A stretch of 64,000 bases of DNA from Aquiflexum balticum DSM 16537 (lineage in GTDB: Bacteria; Bacteroidota; Bacteroidia; Cytophagales; Cyclobacteriaceae). Of this stretch, positions 15,447 through 25,298 are shown in pieces. The position numbers and the translations under genes are program-made. The notes beneath the pieces were generated by a model. The model worked only from the letters and a program-made list of their open reading frames with translations, did no database searches and was not told where the DNA came from. Every line of letters begins with the position of its first letter. The first letter of the stretch is position 1. Where the stretch lies: assembly GCF_900176595.1 (NCBI RefSeq), contig NZ_LT838813.1:5040001-5104000 (forward strand), written 5' to 3'.

Positions 15447-18316
15447 TCCCTCCCTTTTTTCCAATTCTTGATCAAATGGGCCAATTCCAAAGATGCTTTT
15501 TTGAATTTTTTCAAATTTGTCTCGTCTTGATCAATCTTAAGATTTATCCAAACTTGATAGGCCTTTTCAAAAGCCATCATATCATCTAATCCCAACCAAT
15601 AGACATTAGCTTCTATATGGGCAGGAACTCTTTCCGCAATCAAGTCATGCAGGTATGACCTGAAACTTTTATCTTGAAATCTTGCCGGCCAATCAGGAAG
15701 TACAATACTTATTTTTTGATCAAAAAAATCTTCTGCAAACTCAGTTCTATCCTCCAGTTTTCTGTTTAAAATCACCCTTCTTTGGCAGTAGTGCTTTTCT
15801 CCTTGAAGGGTTCCTTTCAACCGGATCATTTCTACTTCCTTCAAAGCCAACCTTCCCATTTCTTCCGCCTTGCCGGATATCAGTTTTGCAAGTTCTCTAT
15901 TACTTTGAAATATCTCTTCTAATTCTTTTTCTGTGATTGTTTTATTTTCCTGTTGGGGAATATAGGTAGCCAATAATTCCCCTTGTCCACCATGGACAGA
16001 GAGTAATCCATTTTCAATTTGATAATTATTCTTTTCTTGCGAATACAAATAGAAATCATCCATCAGCTTTATTCTCTCCTCCTCATATGCCACCCATTTT
16101 GACTGGAATGTTTTGCGGTTGTATTGATCTAAAATAAAAAATCCAAGTAAGCTTTTATCCAAAAAAGAACGCATCAAAATGTGATCTAACAGATATAAAC
16201 CTTCAGAATTGAGATTTGCTTTTCTGAAGTAGGCAATTAAGTTGTTCACCTTTTTTATTCCTTCAGATTCATCCATCCCTTCAAAGAGACTTACCCATTT
16301 ATTGTTTTCCTTTTGGAAAATCACTTCAATGGACTCTTTATTGTCTTTTGGTTTGGAAATCATATACTTTCTATAATCAACCCCATTTGACATCAAGCAT
16401 TTCAAACCTATTGGACCAAAAAGAGGCAAAACATCTATTTCAGAATTGATTCCGCTTTCATTGCTGTTTTTTTCATTTTCTGTGATATTCCGAAAGGATT
16501 TTACAAATTGTTCTTGTTCAACTTTGGATTTGAGGTATTCGGTACCCGATTCTATCCCGGAAGTATTCTTAATAATCCCTTCCAAAATCAAAGATCCTTT
16601 ATGTTGAGGAATTCCGGTTTTGGATAAAAGTATCTGTTCCAAACCTGACAAATCTGCCAATTGCCTCGTCTCTGCAAAATAACTTCCCTTGTTTTGATAG
16701 TAGTTAAGATCCTCCAATGCAATCAAAAGCGCTGATTTTCTTAGGAGCAATTCTTTCTTCAAATCACGCAAATTGGAAATCAGATTAAGCTTTAAGGAAA
16801 TCAGGAAAGGAAGTTCATCCAGGCTTTCTCCAAATCTGGACAACAGATGATCAAATAGCCTGTTTTTCCTGTCCAAAAAATCATCATAGGTTTCAAAACT
16901 GAAAGAATTTAGGGAGCTTGAATTTTCTGGAGAAGAAATCAAAATTTGCTCTAAGTCCACCACGCTGGATAATTTTTGTGAAAAATAACTGACTTTTTCA
17001 TCGATGTTATTTACACTGAAAAGTTGATCAAGATTGGCTAGTTGGGCATGGTAGTTGGCTAAATGTTGCTCAAAAAACAATAGGTAGGCACGAAGTTGTT
17101 TTACAGTAGCTTTTCTTTCCAAAGGTTCATGCTTGGAAACCCCTTCTTTGCCCAAACCATAAATCAGGGGAAATTGGTGTTGAATGGAGGTATATTTGCC
17201 GGGATCACGAAAATTTCCTTTCAATTTTTTCTCAAAATATTCTTCTTGAAAAAACTCCATTTGGTAAGTCCGGTACCGTTTTGACCATAATTCAAGCAAA
17301 AAATTATTGACCATATTTTGATCAACATGGATACGGTTTCCATTTATCAGTAACCTGATGGTCTCAAAAACCCCATTTACCTTATCGTCAAAATCAAGAT
17401 TTAAATATTCCCCATTATTGAGCAATAAGTATTTTAGGTCAGGATCAGAGTTTATGACAATATTGCGTAATTTCTCTACTCCCTTTACTTTGGTCAAAAT
17501 CCTTTGTATTTGATCCTTGTGGATTTCGGTTTTTCTTTCTCTGAGTTCTGAGTTTTTTATAAAACCTGATTTAAGCCGAGGCCCTGAAAATATTTCTTCA
17601 AGAGATAGATTTTCCTGTATCATTTCTCCAATACTGGAAAATGCTACAGGGTTGTATAAAAAAACTTCTAGACTGAATAAAATTTCAGCAAGGATTTGAT
17701 CAGGGTCTCCATTTTCCAGAATATTAATGTTTATCTCTAGCTTGAATGGAACAGGTTTCAGCAAAACAACCTTTTCAAAGTCCTCTCCTAAATTTCTGTT
17801 TTTAGCCAAAAAAGAATGAAGCTTATCCAAAAATATTTTTTCCTTTTTTGGATTTCTTTTGAGACTTTTCTGAAAAGCCAAAGAAGGCATGATGATAATT
17901 TCATTGAGACCGTTCAGACTTTCTTCTCTGTCATAATTTCTGATGGGTTTGATCCAAGCATTTTGGATCTCTTCCAAGCCATCGATGAGAATTTTGCGGA
18001 AATCATTTGATGTGACAGCATGCCTGCTATAAATCATCTTTGGAGAGTAAAAAGCATTATTTCGGGCATCCAAAGGTTGGTTTTTGCCAATTGTCAGCAA
18101 TTCCTCCACATCATAGGAAGTCCGGTAGGCAAGATCTGTCAAAGCAAAACAAAGCTGCTCTAATATGGTCACACCCGGATCATGGGCATTGTAATCTGTC
18201 CAAATCCCTCCACTTAGTTTCTGTGCATATTCCAAGCCCTTGTCTTTCAAATAATTGAAATCCATCGTGCTTTTCAGCAGCTCTTTTTTTGAGAAACTAT
18301 TGGAGCTTTCTGGCAT
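15443..18316 (-). CDS. Baseplate wedge protein, Afp12/Pvc12-like
   Basis: 957 residues. The N-terminus contains IWTDYNAHDPGVTILEQLCFALTDLAYR (about 37-65), the conserved wedge segment shared by eCIS gp6/gp7-like baseplate subunits, and the C-terminus has PDWPARFQDKSFRSYLHDLIAERVPAHIEANVYWLGLDDMMAFEKAYQVWI, also typical of this group. It should form, with the J-like protein, the baseplate wedges around the spike. At 957 residues it is of Afp12 class; in AlgoCIS enlarged wedge subunits build a cage around the spike. It sits between the fibre-like gene (2-base gap) and the tape measure (ATGA overlap). Confidence 0.82.
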   Translation of the reverse strand: MPESSNSFSKKELLKSTMDFNYLKDKGLEYAQKLSGGIWTDYNAHDPGVTILEQLCFALTDLAYRTSYDVEELLTIGKNQPLDARNNAFYSPKMIYSRHAVTSNDFRKILIDGLEEIQNAWIKPIRNYDREESLNGLNEIIIMPSLAFQKSLKRNPKKEKIFLDKLHSFLAKNRNLGEDFEKVVLLKPVPFKLEININILENGDPDQILAEILFSLEVFLYNPVAFSSIGEMIQENLSLEEIFSGPRLKSGFIKNSELRERKTEIHKDQIQRILTKVKGVEKLRNIVINSDPDLKYLLLNNGEYLNLDFDDKVNGVFETIRLLINGNRIHVDQNMVNNFLLELWSKRYRTYQMEFFQEEYFEKKLKGNFRDPGKYTSIQHQFPLIYGLGKEGVSKHEPLERKATVKQLRAYLLFFEQHLANYHAQLANLDQLFSVNNIDEKVSYFSQKLSSVVDLEQILISSPENSSSLNSFSFETYDDFLDRKNRLFDHLLSRFGESLDELPFLISLKLNLISNLRDLKKELLLRKSALLIALEDLNYYQNKGSYFAETRQLADLSGLEQILLSKTGIPQHKGSLILEGIIKNTSGIESGTEYLKSKVEQEQFVKSFRNITENEKNSNESGINSEIDVLPLFGPIGLKCLMSNGVDYRKYMISKPKDNKESIEVIFQKENNKWVSLFEGMDESEGIKKVNNLIAYFRKANLNSEGLYLLDHILMRSFLDKSLLGFFILDQYNRKTFQSKWVAYEEERIKLMDDFYLYSQEKNNYQIENGLLSVHGGQGELLATYIPQQENKTITEKELEEIFQSNRELAKLISGKAEEMGRLALKEVEMIRLKGTLQGEKHYCQRRVILNRKLEDRTEFAEDFFDQKISIVLPDWPARFQDKSFRSYLHDLIAERVPAHIEANVYWLGLDDMMAFEKAYQVWINLKIDQDETNLKKFKKASLELAHLIKNWKKGRE

Positions 18317-18318
18317 GG

Positions 18319-19086
18319 CTATTCTTCATCAATAAAGTTATTGTCCCATAATTTGGCAATCTTAAAAATGATCTGACTTCCATCTCCATAATTGCTCATC
18401 GTTTTGATCTGCAATCTGAAATCAAAAGTTTCACCGACCCATCTCAGGTTAATTTTATTCCATCTATTCCACCAAGCGCCGTAGTACCCACAGGTTTTGT
18501 TGATTTTGGATTTTGAATTACCATAAGTACTGATGGCTGTTGCATGCATCAAAGCATATTTTCCTTTGTGTTTTCTTCCGGCATAAGCCATTATTTCATA
18601 AGCATGGCAGCCTGTAAGGCCATCAAGGATATCGTGCCATTTTCCGTCAGCGGGCACTTTACCTTCTTTGAAGGTGCCCATTCTACCTTTTGAGGCAATA
18701 AGGCCATCCACTTCAAGTTTTTGCTTTGGGAACAAGGTGCCGATTCCTACATTGCCTCCAGTCTCAAAGTAAATCGTGGGCCAATCGTTGTTATTCTCTC
18801 TGATGATCAGTCCTTTGCTTTCTCCTTTACTGTTTACTATAACCCAGGAAGCTTTTTTGTCTTTGATGTTTTCATAAAAACTGAGCAATTTTTGTTCGTC
18901 ACCTGCCGGAAATACCATTAAACCATCTACATCATTTTTACTGATACCATCATCTACTTTATTGAACATCGAGTCAATCAAGATGGCAAAATGATTTTCA
19001 TTGGGCAGCATACCGTTTTTGAAATATTTCTTCAGTTGCTCCCGATCATTGATGATGACTTTATTTTGATGGCTTTGTTTTTCCAT
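18319..19086 (-). CDS. Fibre- or adhesin-like protein of the eCIS cluster
   Basis: 255 residues, no signal peptide. The N-terminus includes a helical stretch (NDREQLKKYFKNGMLPNENHFAILIDSMFNK), and the middle has the phrase NVGIGTLFPKQKLEVDG (about 108-127), a collagen-free tail-fibre/adhesin motif commonly found before trimeric or lectin-like tips. The C-terminal ~125 residues are aromatic-rich (WYNRW-type runs) and resemble a compact beta-rich domain. Its place between the two large baseplate genes suggests a fibre or baseplate-attached receptor-binding protein. The target cannot be read from sequence. Alternative: a structural baseplate accessory. Confidence 0.6.
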   Translation of the reverse strand: MEKQSHQNKVIINDREQLKKYFKNGMLPNENHFAILIDSMFNKVDDGISKNDVDGLMVFPAGDEQKLLSFYENIKDKKASWVIVNSKGESKGLIIRENNNDWPTIYFETGGNVGIGTLFPKQKLEVDGLIASKGRMGTFKEGKVPADGKWHDILDGLTGCHAYEIMAYAGRKHKGKYALMHATAISTYGNSKSKINKTCGYYGAWWNRWNKINLRWVGETFDFRLQIKTMSNYGDGSQIIFKIAKLWDNNFIDEE

Positions 19087-19125
19087 AAAATCAGATTTCG
19101 ATTTCCTTTTGGTTCAATTTTTTAC

Positions 19126-22100
19126 TTAAGTCCTTTCAATTACCACAAAATCAGAATCAATGGACAAATCGCCAATACTTGCATATTCGGGATCCAAAAT
19201 TGTCTGATCAGTAATTGGATTAATCTGATGATTTTCCGCAGAAATGAGCACTGCGTATGGAGAAATGGTCCTTAATATTTCAAGATTTTTCCCGTGGTAT
19301 TTTATCGCAGTATCGATCACATTAAATGAACCCTGAACTTCCACTAACTGTAATACCGAAAGTTGGGTCACAAAATCTATATAATCCCGACCTTCAATGA
19401 AATTCAATATTTCAGATTTAGAAATAGAATAAAAGTTTTCGGTATTATTTCGATTATAGGTAGAAGATGAGGACAAAAACGTTATCAGTTCATTATTGAG
19501 CTTGTCTCTGAAATATCCGGATTGTTGCTGGAATTCTTTGGTAAACTTGACACTACATCTCACTTTAAGCTTTTCGAAAACAGGGTTTGAAACCTCAAAT
19601 CTTGCAAAAGCGGAGGTTTTGGACAAAAGATGATCTTTCACCCGGCCCAAAAGTTCATAAGGAACTCTTCTGTTGGTTGCAAGCCCTAAAGATTCAGATC
19701 TTGGAATCACAACTATCTGAAGACTTGTTCCTTTCAGTAGCTTATCAGGAAATGTGCTTCTGCTGTAAACAAATACCCTTTCTATTTCAGGGAATTGGTC
19801 TAAAATAATCCTTTCAAAATCCCAAGTGGTTGAAGCCCTGTTTTTATGTCTGAGGATTTCACTGGACCTTGTATAATAGTCTTTTTCAGAATCCCCGGAA
19901 GTGGGTACAATTGTTAAATCGTAAATCCCGAAAGAATTGATATTAGGATTTCCTCCAATCAATTCAATTTTTTTGACTTTTACTTCTTTTTCAATTTCAA
20001 TCCTGCTTGCTTCATCCTGAGTTTTTTCTTTAACTCTGAAAGCATTCACAAATACATTTTTTATTTTGGAGTTCAAATCGGTTTGTCCATCAAATGCAAT
20101 CCTGATCCAAAATTTACCACTTGAAAGCCTTGTGTTGGATACACTAAAAGTCCCTGGTATTTTTATTTTTACCACTCCTGATTTTACCATTCCTTGGGTA
20201 CTGTCTTCCAGAAGCATATCCTCCAAAGAATTCCATCTGTTTTTATCCAGGTATTCCCAATATAAATCAGGAGATCTAATAGCGGATATGGGATATATTG
20301 CTTCTTCAAGTTCAAAACCGATATTGAGTATCTCATTCGCTTTAATATCAGTCAGGCCAATGAGAAGATTACCTTTGTGCTTGATCTGGGGCATTAAATA
20401 AGAGAATGATTCCAAGGATGCCGGGTAAACCAGTACATGGCCAAAAGGATAGATATGAAAAAGTTTGATATTGACGGATTTGGTAATTTTACCCCTTGAA
20501 ATATTTTCTTTGGTATAGTTTTTATAATCAACCAACAGATGTTCCAAAACAGGCGTATAAGGCTGCTTTGGTAATTCTAATTTCCTTCTCTTGAACCTGC
20601 TCTTTTGCATGGAAACATCCGCAAAAAGTTCTGAATAGATATGATGACCGAAAGCCTGATAAGGTTTGCTTAAAGAAAAAATCACTGCAAGGTCATTTTT
20701 ATCCCTTTCGTCAGGCAACAGCCCCGGACCTTTCTCCACATCAAAACTTTCCAGATCCACTTCCACTGTTTTGGTCGGCAGTAAGTAAAACCCATCCTCT
20801 CTTTCTTCAGAAACAAAAAGGCTGAACTCCTGATAGGATTTATGGTGCATGACCTGTTTTTTCCCTCTTTGCACTGATATTTCAGATACAAAATCCTGAT
20901 CATCAAATCTTTGGGGATATACGCTATAATATTCCCTAAAGCCGTTTCTAATGAGGGGCAACCCGCTCCATTTAAAGTGGAAAATGAGTTCTGAGAGATA
21001 TCTGGAAATAAGATACGGATTGCTGACTTTGAGTTTTGATCCCACATCGGGCAATGGTCCGAAAGGTTGGAAAGGACTTCCTATATCCAGGTCTCCCAAT
21101 TGGTTGGAAATCTGCATTTGTTCCACACCGGATACCTGTACCTCTATTGCCACCTCTTCAGCCTCAAGTATCTGTAACAACCTGTATGGAGGCAGAGAAG
21201 CCTCATTGTTGATCAATACCTTTATAATCGGCCATTCCGATTCATAATTTCCACCATGGATTTCATTGTTGTAAATGGCGGGACTTGGTTCATTTTTGGC
21301 AAGTTCAAAGACAAACTCGATACATTTTTCTCCTCTGTTGAATGTAATGGAAAAACCTGGAAGATCCCTCCATCCTTCCGGAGTTGAATAGGATAATCTG
21401 AAAGAATCCAACAAAAACAACTTAACAAAAGACGCCAAATCATTATTCCCGGTTTTCTCTTGGATTTCGTCCTTCCATTGAAGCTTTTCTTTCAAAATCC
21501 TTAGTTTGTTCAATTCAAACTCAAATGCTGTTAAAGAACTTTCTGATAAATTGATGCTTATAATGGCCTTGAAATTGCCGTTTTCAACTATCAAAACCGG
21601 CGAAGAAATGGCAATTCCAATATTGCTTTCCCATAGTGTCCGCTCAGATATTCCTTTTAAATGTTGATCCTCTCCCAGAGAAGCCGGAAACTTATCCTGG
21701 TTTTTCAATTTTAAGTTGACTTTCGGAGTTGGGATTCCTTCATACAGCAATCCATCATAAATGATGTTTAGGTAGGTACCATCTTCTATCCTTGATTCTG
21801 AAAAAGGTGTATAGAAGCTTTTGAACAAGGTTCGTATTTCCGCGATTTTTGCTTGGCTGACCCATTCACCATAAATACTTTCAAAATCAATTTCCTGTTT
21901 ATTGTCAAAAACTAACTTAACCTGCTGACCCTCTGGAATAAATGAATTTTCCACTCCTGGGACAATTGATTGCAAACCAACAATTGCTGTACTTGGATTT
22001 TTCTTTTTGGGCTTTTGTTCAAGAAGTTTTTTATAATAAAAGTCCAGATGTTTTTGGGTAAATTCATTGACATCCTTTTGAATTTCTTCAAAAAGTTTAA

Positions 22101-22755
22101 AAAAAGTAACCAAAAGTCCGATATGTGGATGGTGAAATTGACTTTCAAATAATTCGGTTTCAAATCTATCTTCGGCTGTTTTCTTAACAAAAAGCAAGCT
22201 TTTAAACACAGATTTAAATGCCTCAGAAAGTATAATATCCTGATCTTTTTCCTGGAGAAAAGTATCGGAAATCCCCAAATCCATTGCCCTTATCTTTTTT
22301 TGTTTGGAAAGTACCCTGGCAAGGTCATCATTTAAATATTTTAAGCTGTTTTGAATTTCCTGTAATAATGGACCGGAAAAATTTGAATCTACCAACAAAT
22401 CATTCCAGGTCTTGATATAATTGGCCAACTGCAGAATATTGGTGGCTATAGCCTCTTCCAATTCAGTTTTTTGAAAATCATTGGATTCATTAAGTTTATA
22501 AAGCAAAGAATCGTGCCTAGTCTTAAATGGTTGCAGGTCCGTCCCTGCAATCATAGCTATAACAAATAGCGGATCATTCAAGAAAAATGGTCTCCAGGTA
22601 TTTGAAGGCTGATTGTTAAAATCAAAATACCTTACTCTTTCTGCATACTGAATGGTAAATCGGAGAAGATCAAGCATAGAACGTTCATCCACTGAAAAGT
22701 ACTTACCTTCCATTGCTTTTTGAAACCTTCCACTTTGACTTACTCCTTGGCTCAT
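19126..22755 (-). CDS. Giant baseplate J-like wedge protein (Afp11/Pvc11-like)
   Basis: 1209 residues, about twice the size of phage J proteins. The C-terminal third (about 960-1150) shows the J/gp47 pattern: STTWDFERIILDQFPEIERV, then LQIVVIPRSE, LLGRVKDHLLSK, and KVRCSVKFTKEF. The N-terminal two thirds are extension sequence with beta-rich stretches. It should form the baseplate wedge with the Afp12-like protein. The massive extension fits the cage-forming baseplate described for AlgoCIS, which is inference from length and position. It lies directly downstream of gp25 and upstream of the fibre-like gene. Confidence 0.85.
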   Translation of the reverse strand: MSQGVSQSGRFQKAMEGKYFSVDERSMLDLLRFTIQYAERVRYFDFNNQPSNTWRPFFLNDPLFVIAMIAGTDLQPFKTRHDSLLYKLNESNDFQKTELEEAIATNILQLANYIKTWNDLLVDSNFSGPLLQEIQNSLKYLNDDLARVLSKQKKIRAMDLGISDTFLQEKDQDIILSEAFKSVFKSLLFVKKTAEDRFETELFESQFHHPHIGLLVTFFKLFEEIQKDVNEFTQKHLDFYYKKLLEQKPKKKNPSTAIVGLQSIVPGVENSFIPEGQQVKLVFDNKQEIDFESIYGEWVSQAKIAEIRTLFKSFYTPFSESRIEDGTYLNIIYDGLLYEGIPTPKVNLKLKNQDKFPASLGEDQHLKGISERTLWESNIGIAISSPVLIVENGNFKAIISINLSESSLTAFEFELNKLRILKEKLQWKDEIQEKTGNNDLASFVKLFLLDSFRLSYSTPEGWRDLPGFSITFNRGEKCIEFVFELAKNEPSPAIYNNEIHGGNYESEWPIIKVLINNEASLPPYRLLQILEAEEVAIEVQVSGVEQMQISNQLGDLDIGSPFQPFGPLPDVGSKLKVSNPYLISRYLSELIFHFKWSGLPLIRNGFREYYSVYPQRFDDQDFVSEISVQRGKKQVMHHKSYQEFSLFVSEEREDGFYLLPTKTVEVDLESFDVEKGPGLLPDERDKNDLAVIFSLSKPYQAFGHHIYSELFADVSMQKSRFKRRKLELPKQPYTPVLEHLLVDYKNYTKENISRGKITKSVNIKLFHIYPFGHVLVYPASLESFSYLMPQIKHKGNLLIGLTDIKANEILNIGFELEEAIYPISAIRSPDLYWEYLDKNRWNSLEDMLLEDSTQGMVKSGVVKIKIPGTFSVSNTRLSSGKFWIRIAFDGQTDLNSKIKNVFVNAFRVKEKTQDEASRIEIEKEVKVKKIELIGGNPNINSFGIYDLTIVPTSGDSEKDYYTRSSEILRHKNRASTTWDFERIILDQFPEIERVFVYSRSTFPDKLLKGTSLQIVVIPRSESLGLATNRRVPYELLGRVKDHLLSKTSAFARFEVSNPVFEKLKVRCSVKFTKEFQQQSGYFRDKLNNELITFLSSSSTYNRNNTENFYSISKSEILNFIEGRDYIDFVTQLSVLQLVEVQGSFNVIDTAIKYHGKNLEILRTISPYAVLISAENHQINPITDQTILDPEYASIGDLSIDSDFVVIERT

Positions 22756-22775
22756 TTTATCAGCTGTTCTTTTTC

Positions 22776-23189
22776 TTATAAGTTAGTCCCCTCGGTAGCA
22801 TAGAAGGGATAAACCATATTACTTCTTGTATTGGTGATGATGATTCTATAGGATATATGAACAAGAAGAATACCCTCTTCAATTTTATCAGTTAGAATAT
22901 CTATTTTTTCAGATTTGATCCTGGGTTCATAATATAGTATGGCATCATATATCAAATCTTTGAGGATGGTAATACTTGTTGCATCTGTTGTCTCAAAAAC
23001 ATGTTTAATTATACCACACCCAAATTTGGGATTCATAATTCTTTCCCCCGGGACTGTCCCCAAAATGATCCGGATGCTTTGATGAATATCTTCCTCTTCA
23101 GATACCATCCGGACGAATTTTGTCTGAATGTCAAAAGCCGGAGGAAATGCCCAACCTTTACCCAAAAAAGATTTTTCTGATTTATCCAT
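22776..23189 (-). CDS. gp25/GPW family baseplate protein (Afp9-like)
   Basis: 137 residues from the ATG at 23189; a GTG nine bases upstream would overlap the PAAR gene. The family core is plain: IRIILGTVPGERIMNPKFGCGI...VFE, the conserved GxRxMxPxFGCG loop of T4 gp25 and T6SS TssE, the protein that initiates sheath assembly at the baseplate. The gene follows the PAAR gene by one base and precedes the J-like gene by about 20 bases. Confidence 0.93.
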   Translation of the reverse strand: MDKSEKSFLGKGWAFPPAFDIQTKFVRMVSEEEDIHQSIRIILGTVPGERIMNPKFGCGIIKHVFETTDATSITILKDLIYDAILYYEPRIKSEKIDILTDKIEEGILLVHISYRIIITNTRSNMVYPFYATEGTNL

Positions 23190-23190
23190 A

Positions 23191-23490
23191 TTACCCACCG
23201 ATCATAACTGTTGGACAACCCAATACAATACTTCCTCCATGTGCAGTGGAATCCCCCATTCTAGCAGCAGGTTTCCCTCCTATCATTACCGTGGCAGATC
23301 CTTTGACAATGCTATCGGGAGGACCCACGCAGACTAGCGAATCACCCAAAACAGCCGCAGGCATTTTACCAATCAAAACTGTAGGAACTCCGGGTCCGAT
23401 GATTGGCCCGCCCACATGTGGTATAGGCGGCAGTCCGGGTGTCTGCATCGGACAAGTATGCATATCGGTCAATCTAGCAGCTGGCGGCAT
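23191..23490 (-). CDS. PAAR-domain spike tip protein (Afp10-like)
   Basis: 99 residues made almost entirely of PAAR repeats: MPPAARLTDMHTC, VLIGKMPAAVLGD, VMIGGKPAARMGD and CPTVMIGG. PAAR proteins form the sharpened cone that caps the VgrG spike and bind zinc through Cys/His (His11, Cys13 and others here). There is no C-terminal toxin extension. Placed immediately after the VgrG-like gene, as expected. Confidence 0.95.
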   Translation of the reverse strand: MPPAARLTDMHTCPMQTPGLPPIPHVGGPIIGPGVPTVLIGKMPAAVLGDSLVCVGPPDSIVKGSATVMIGGKPAARMGDSTAHGGSIVLGCPTVMIGG

Positions 23491-23500
23491 ATATTTCTTT

Positions 23501-25294
23501 TTAATTGATCATTACCATGGCACCCTTTACAGTAGTCTGGCCGGAAGCAGATAATTCAGCAGAGGCATTTCCTGCCGCTTTGAATCCAACCTGAGCTTCA
23601 TGACTTACATTCATGCCTTTACATTTTACATCGGCCTTGGAGGAAATACCCAGTTCGGCAGTGGCGTCAAGACTGATTTTCCCTTTTGCGGTTATTTTTA
23701 TATCCTTTGGGCTATCCAAGGAAATGCCACTTTCATTCATGGTCCATTTGTTCCCATTCAAGTCTTCTGCCTCTATCAATTTATCTTTATCATTCATCAC
23801 CAATTTGTTGCCTCCGGGTGTTTCGATGGTCAGAATTTTATCCTCATCATCAAACTTTATGGAAATCCCTGATTTGGTAACAATGGATTTAAATTGGTTT
23901 TTTTCATCAGGTTCCTGTTTTGGTTTGTTCTTTTTACTGTAAAGACCACCCATTATCACAGGAAAACGCGGATCGTTATTGACAAAACCTACCAATACCT
24001 CATCCCCGATTTCAGGATAAAAGAAAAACCCACATTGATTGGAAGCATAGTCAAATGTCATTCTTGCCCAGACATACTCTTCAGTGTCTCCCTTAAAGGA
24101 AGGCATGGTAATTTTGACCCTATAATTTGCATCGGGATCTTCATGAATGGCTATCACTTTACCAACTAGTAAGCCTTTTGCTGCAGGTAAATTTCCACCG
24201 GCTTCGTGTTCCTCCAATTCAGGAAAGGATGAATGAAACCTTGAGGACATCCCTATATACAAGGTAGTTATCCAATCCCCTTCTTCTAATTCGTGCGTTA
24301 CTTTGGAAACAAAAGCATTCCCATTATATCTTTGATTGAATCCTATTAATTCAACAATGTCTCCCGGATGGACTTTTGAGGTTCCGGGAACTTGTATTTT
24401 TCCTTTGATTTTATTCAATACCACCCGGTTCACGGCACTCTTGCCGATATTCTCTAATTCCCCTTTGGTCAAAGAAGCAGAACTTATCCGGTTGCTTGAT
24501 ATCCCAGAAAGTACTTCAGCAAGTTTTTGGACAGTTATATTTCCTAGATTAAGGGAATCACTCACGTTTGATGTGGTGGATGTAATCTGTTGATTGCTTT
24601 CATCCCAAGACACTAAGTTGAACTCCTTAACTATATCCTCCGCATCGATATCCAAGTCAGCATCCAAGACAACCATGTCCGCTTGGATGGAAATTACCGG
24701 TGAAGAACTGAGGTCAATATTTTTTATTTTAAGTTTATTATTATCTGTGATGACTATTTGATTGTTCATTTCCGCCCTCATGAGAATAAAATCCCAATAA
24801 GAACAATAATGCTGAACCAATTGGCGAAAAGTCTCAGTGGTACTGTCGATGTCTTTGTTCAAACCAAACTGTGCTGCAATTTTTCCGAATGCATCACTGT
24901 CCGTTCCATCAGTATAAATTTTACTGAACCTTCCCTTTGTCATTTTGACTGCTTTATCCTTACAGGATATTTCCAAATAAGATTTGTTTTTCTTCACAAT
25001 CATTCTTTGGGAAAGTAAAATTCCGGCATAGACAAGTTCCCTACTATTTCCATATCCCATCTCTATTTCGATTTCATTGCCCGGAACAAAATCAGAGCCT
25101 TCTGCATTTGTAAAAGATTCGTTCGAAACCCCAAATGCACCTCCATCCACTACACGAAACTGGGCATTAGAAACCTTGTTTACTTCCTTGGAAACTATAA
25201 CCGACAGTATTTCTACCGTATCTTTCAATACCTTCCCATTGACCTTGATGGACAGCGAAATTGGCTCGGATGATTCTTTGAGTATATCAGTCAT
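23501..25294 (-). CDS. VgrG/Rhs-like central spike protein (Afp8-like)
   Basis: 597 residues. N-terminal gp27-like region (about 1-360) with LSIKVNGKVLKDTVEILSV and phage-like hub repeats; an OB-fold segment (about 370-450: GLLVGKVIAIHEDPDANYRVKITMPSF, then WARMTFDYASNQCGFFFYPEIGDEVLVGFVNNDPRFPVIMGGLY), which is the gp5 OB signature; then a beta-helix of short repeats (about 480-597). This is the trimeric spike that carries PAAR and connects the tube to the baseplate. No lysozyme domain is present. Four bases separate it from the LysM gene. Confidence 0.94.
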   Translation of the reverse strand: MTDILKESSEPISLSIKVNGKVLKDTVEILSVIVSKEVNKVSNAQFRVVDGGAFGVSNESFTNAEGSDFVPGNEIEIEMGYGNSRELVYAGILLSQRMIVKKNKSYLEISCKDKAVKMTKGRFSKIYTDGTDSDAFGKIAAQFGLNKDIDSTTETFRQLVQHYCSYWDFILMRAEMNNQIVITDNNKLKIKNIDLSSSPVISIQADMVVLDADLDIDAEDIVKEFNLVSWDESNQQITSTTSNVSDSLNLGNITVQKLAEVLSGISSNRISSASLTKGELENIGKSAVNRVVLNKIKGKIQVPGTSKVHPGDIVELIGFNQRYNGNAFVSKVTHELEEGDWITTLYIGMSSRFHSSFPELEEHEAGGNLPAAKGLLVGKVIAIHEDPDANYRVKITMPSFKGDTEEYVWARMTFDYASNQCGFFFYPEIGDEVLVGFVNNDPRFPVIMGGLYSKKNKPKQEPDEKNQFKSIVTKSGISIKFDDEDKILTIETPGGNKLVMNDKDKLIEAEDLNGNKWTMNESGISLDSPKDIKITAKGKISLDATAELGISSKADVKCKGMNVSHEAQVGFKAAGNASAELSASGQTTVKGAMVMIN

Positions 25295-25298
25295 TGGG

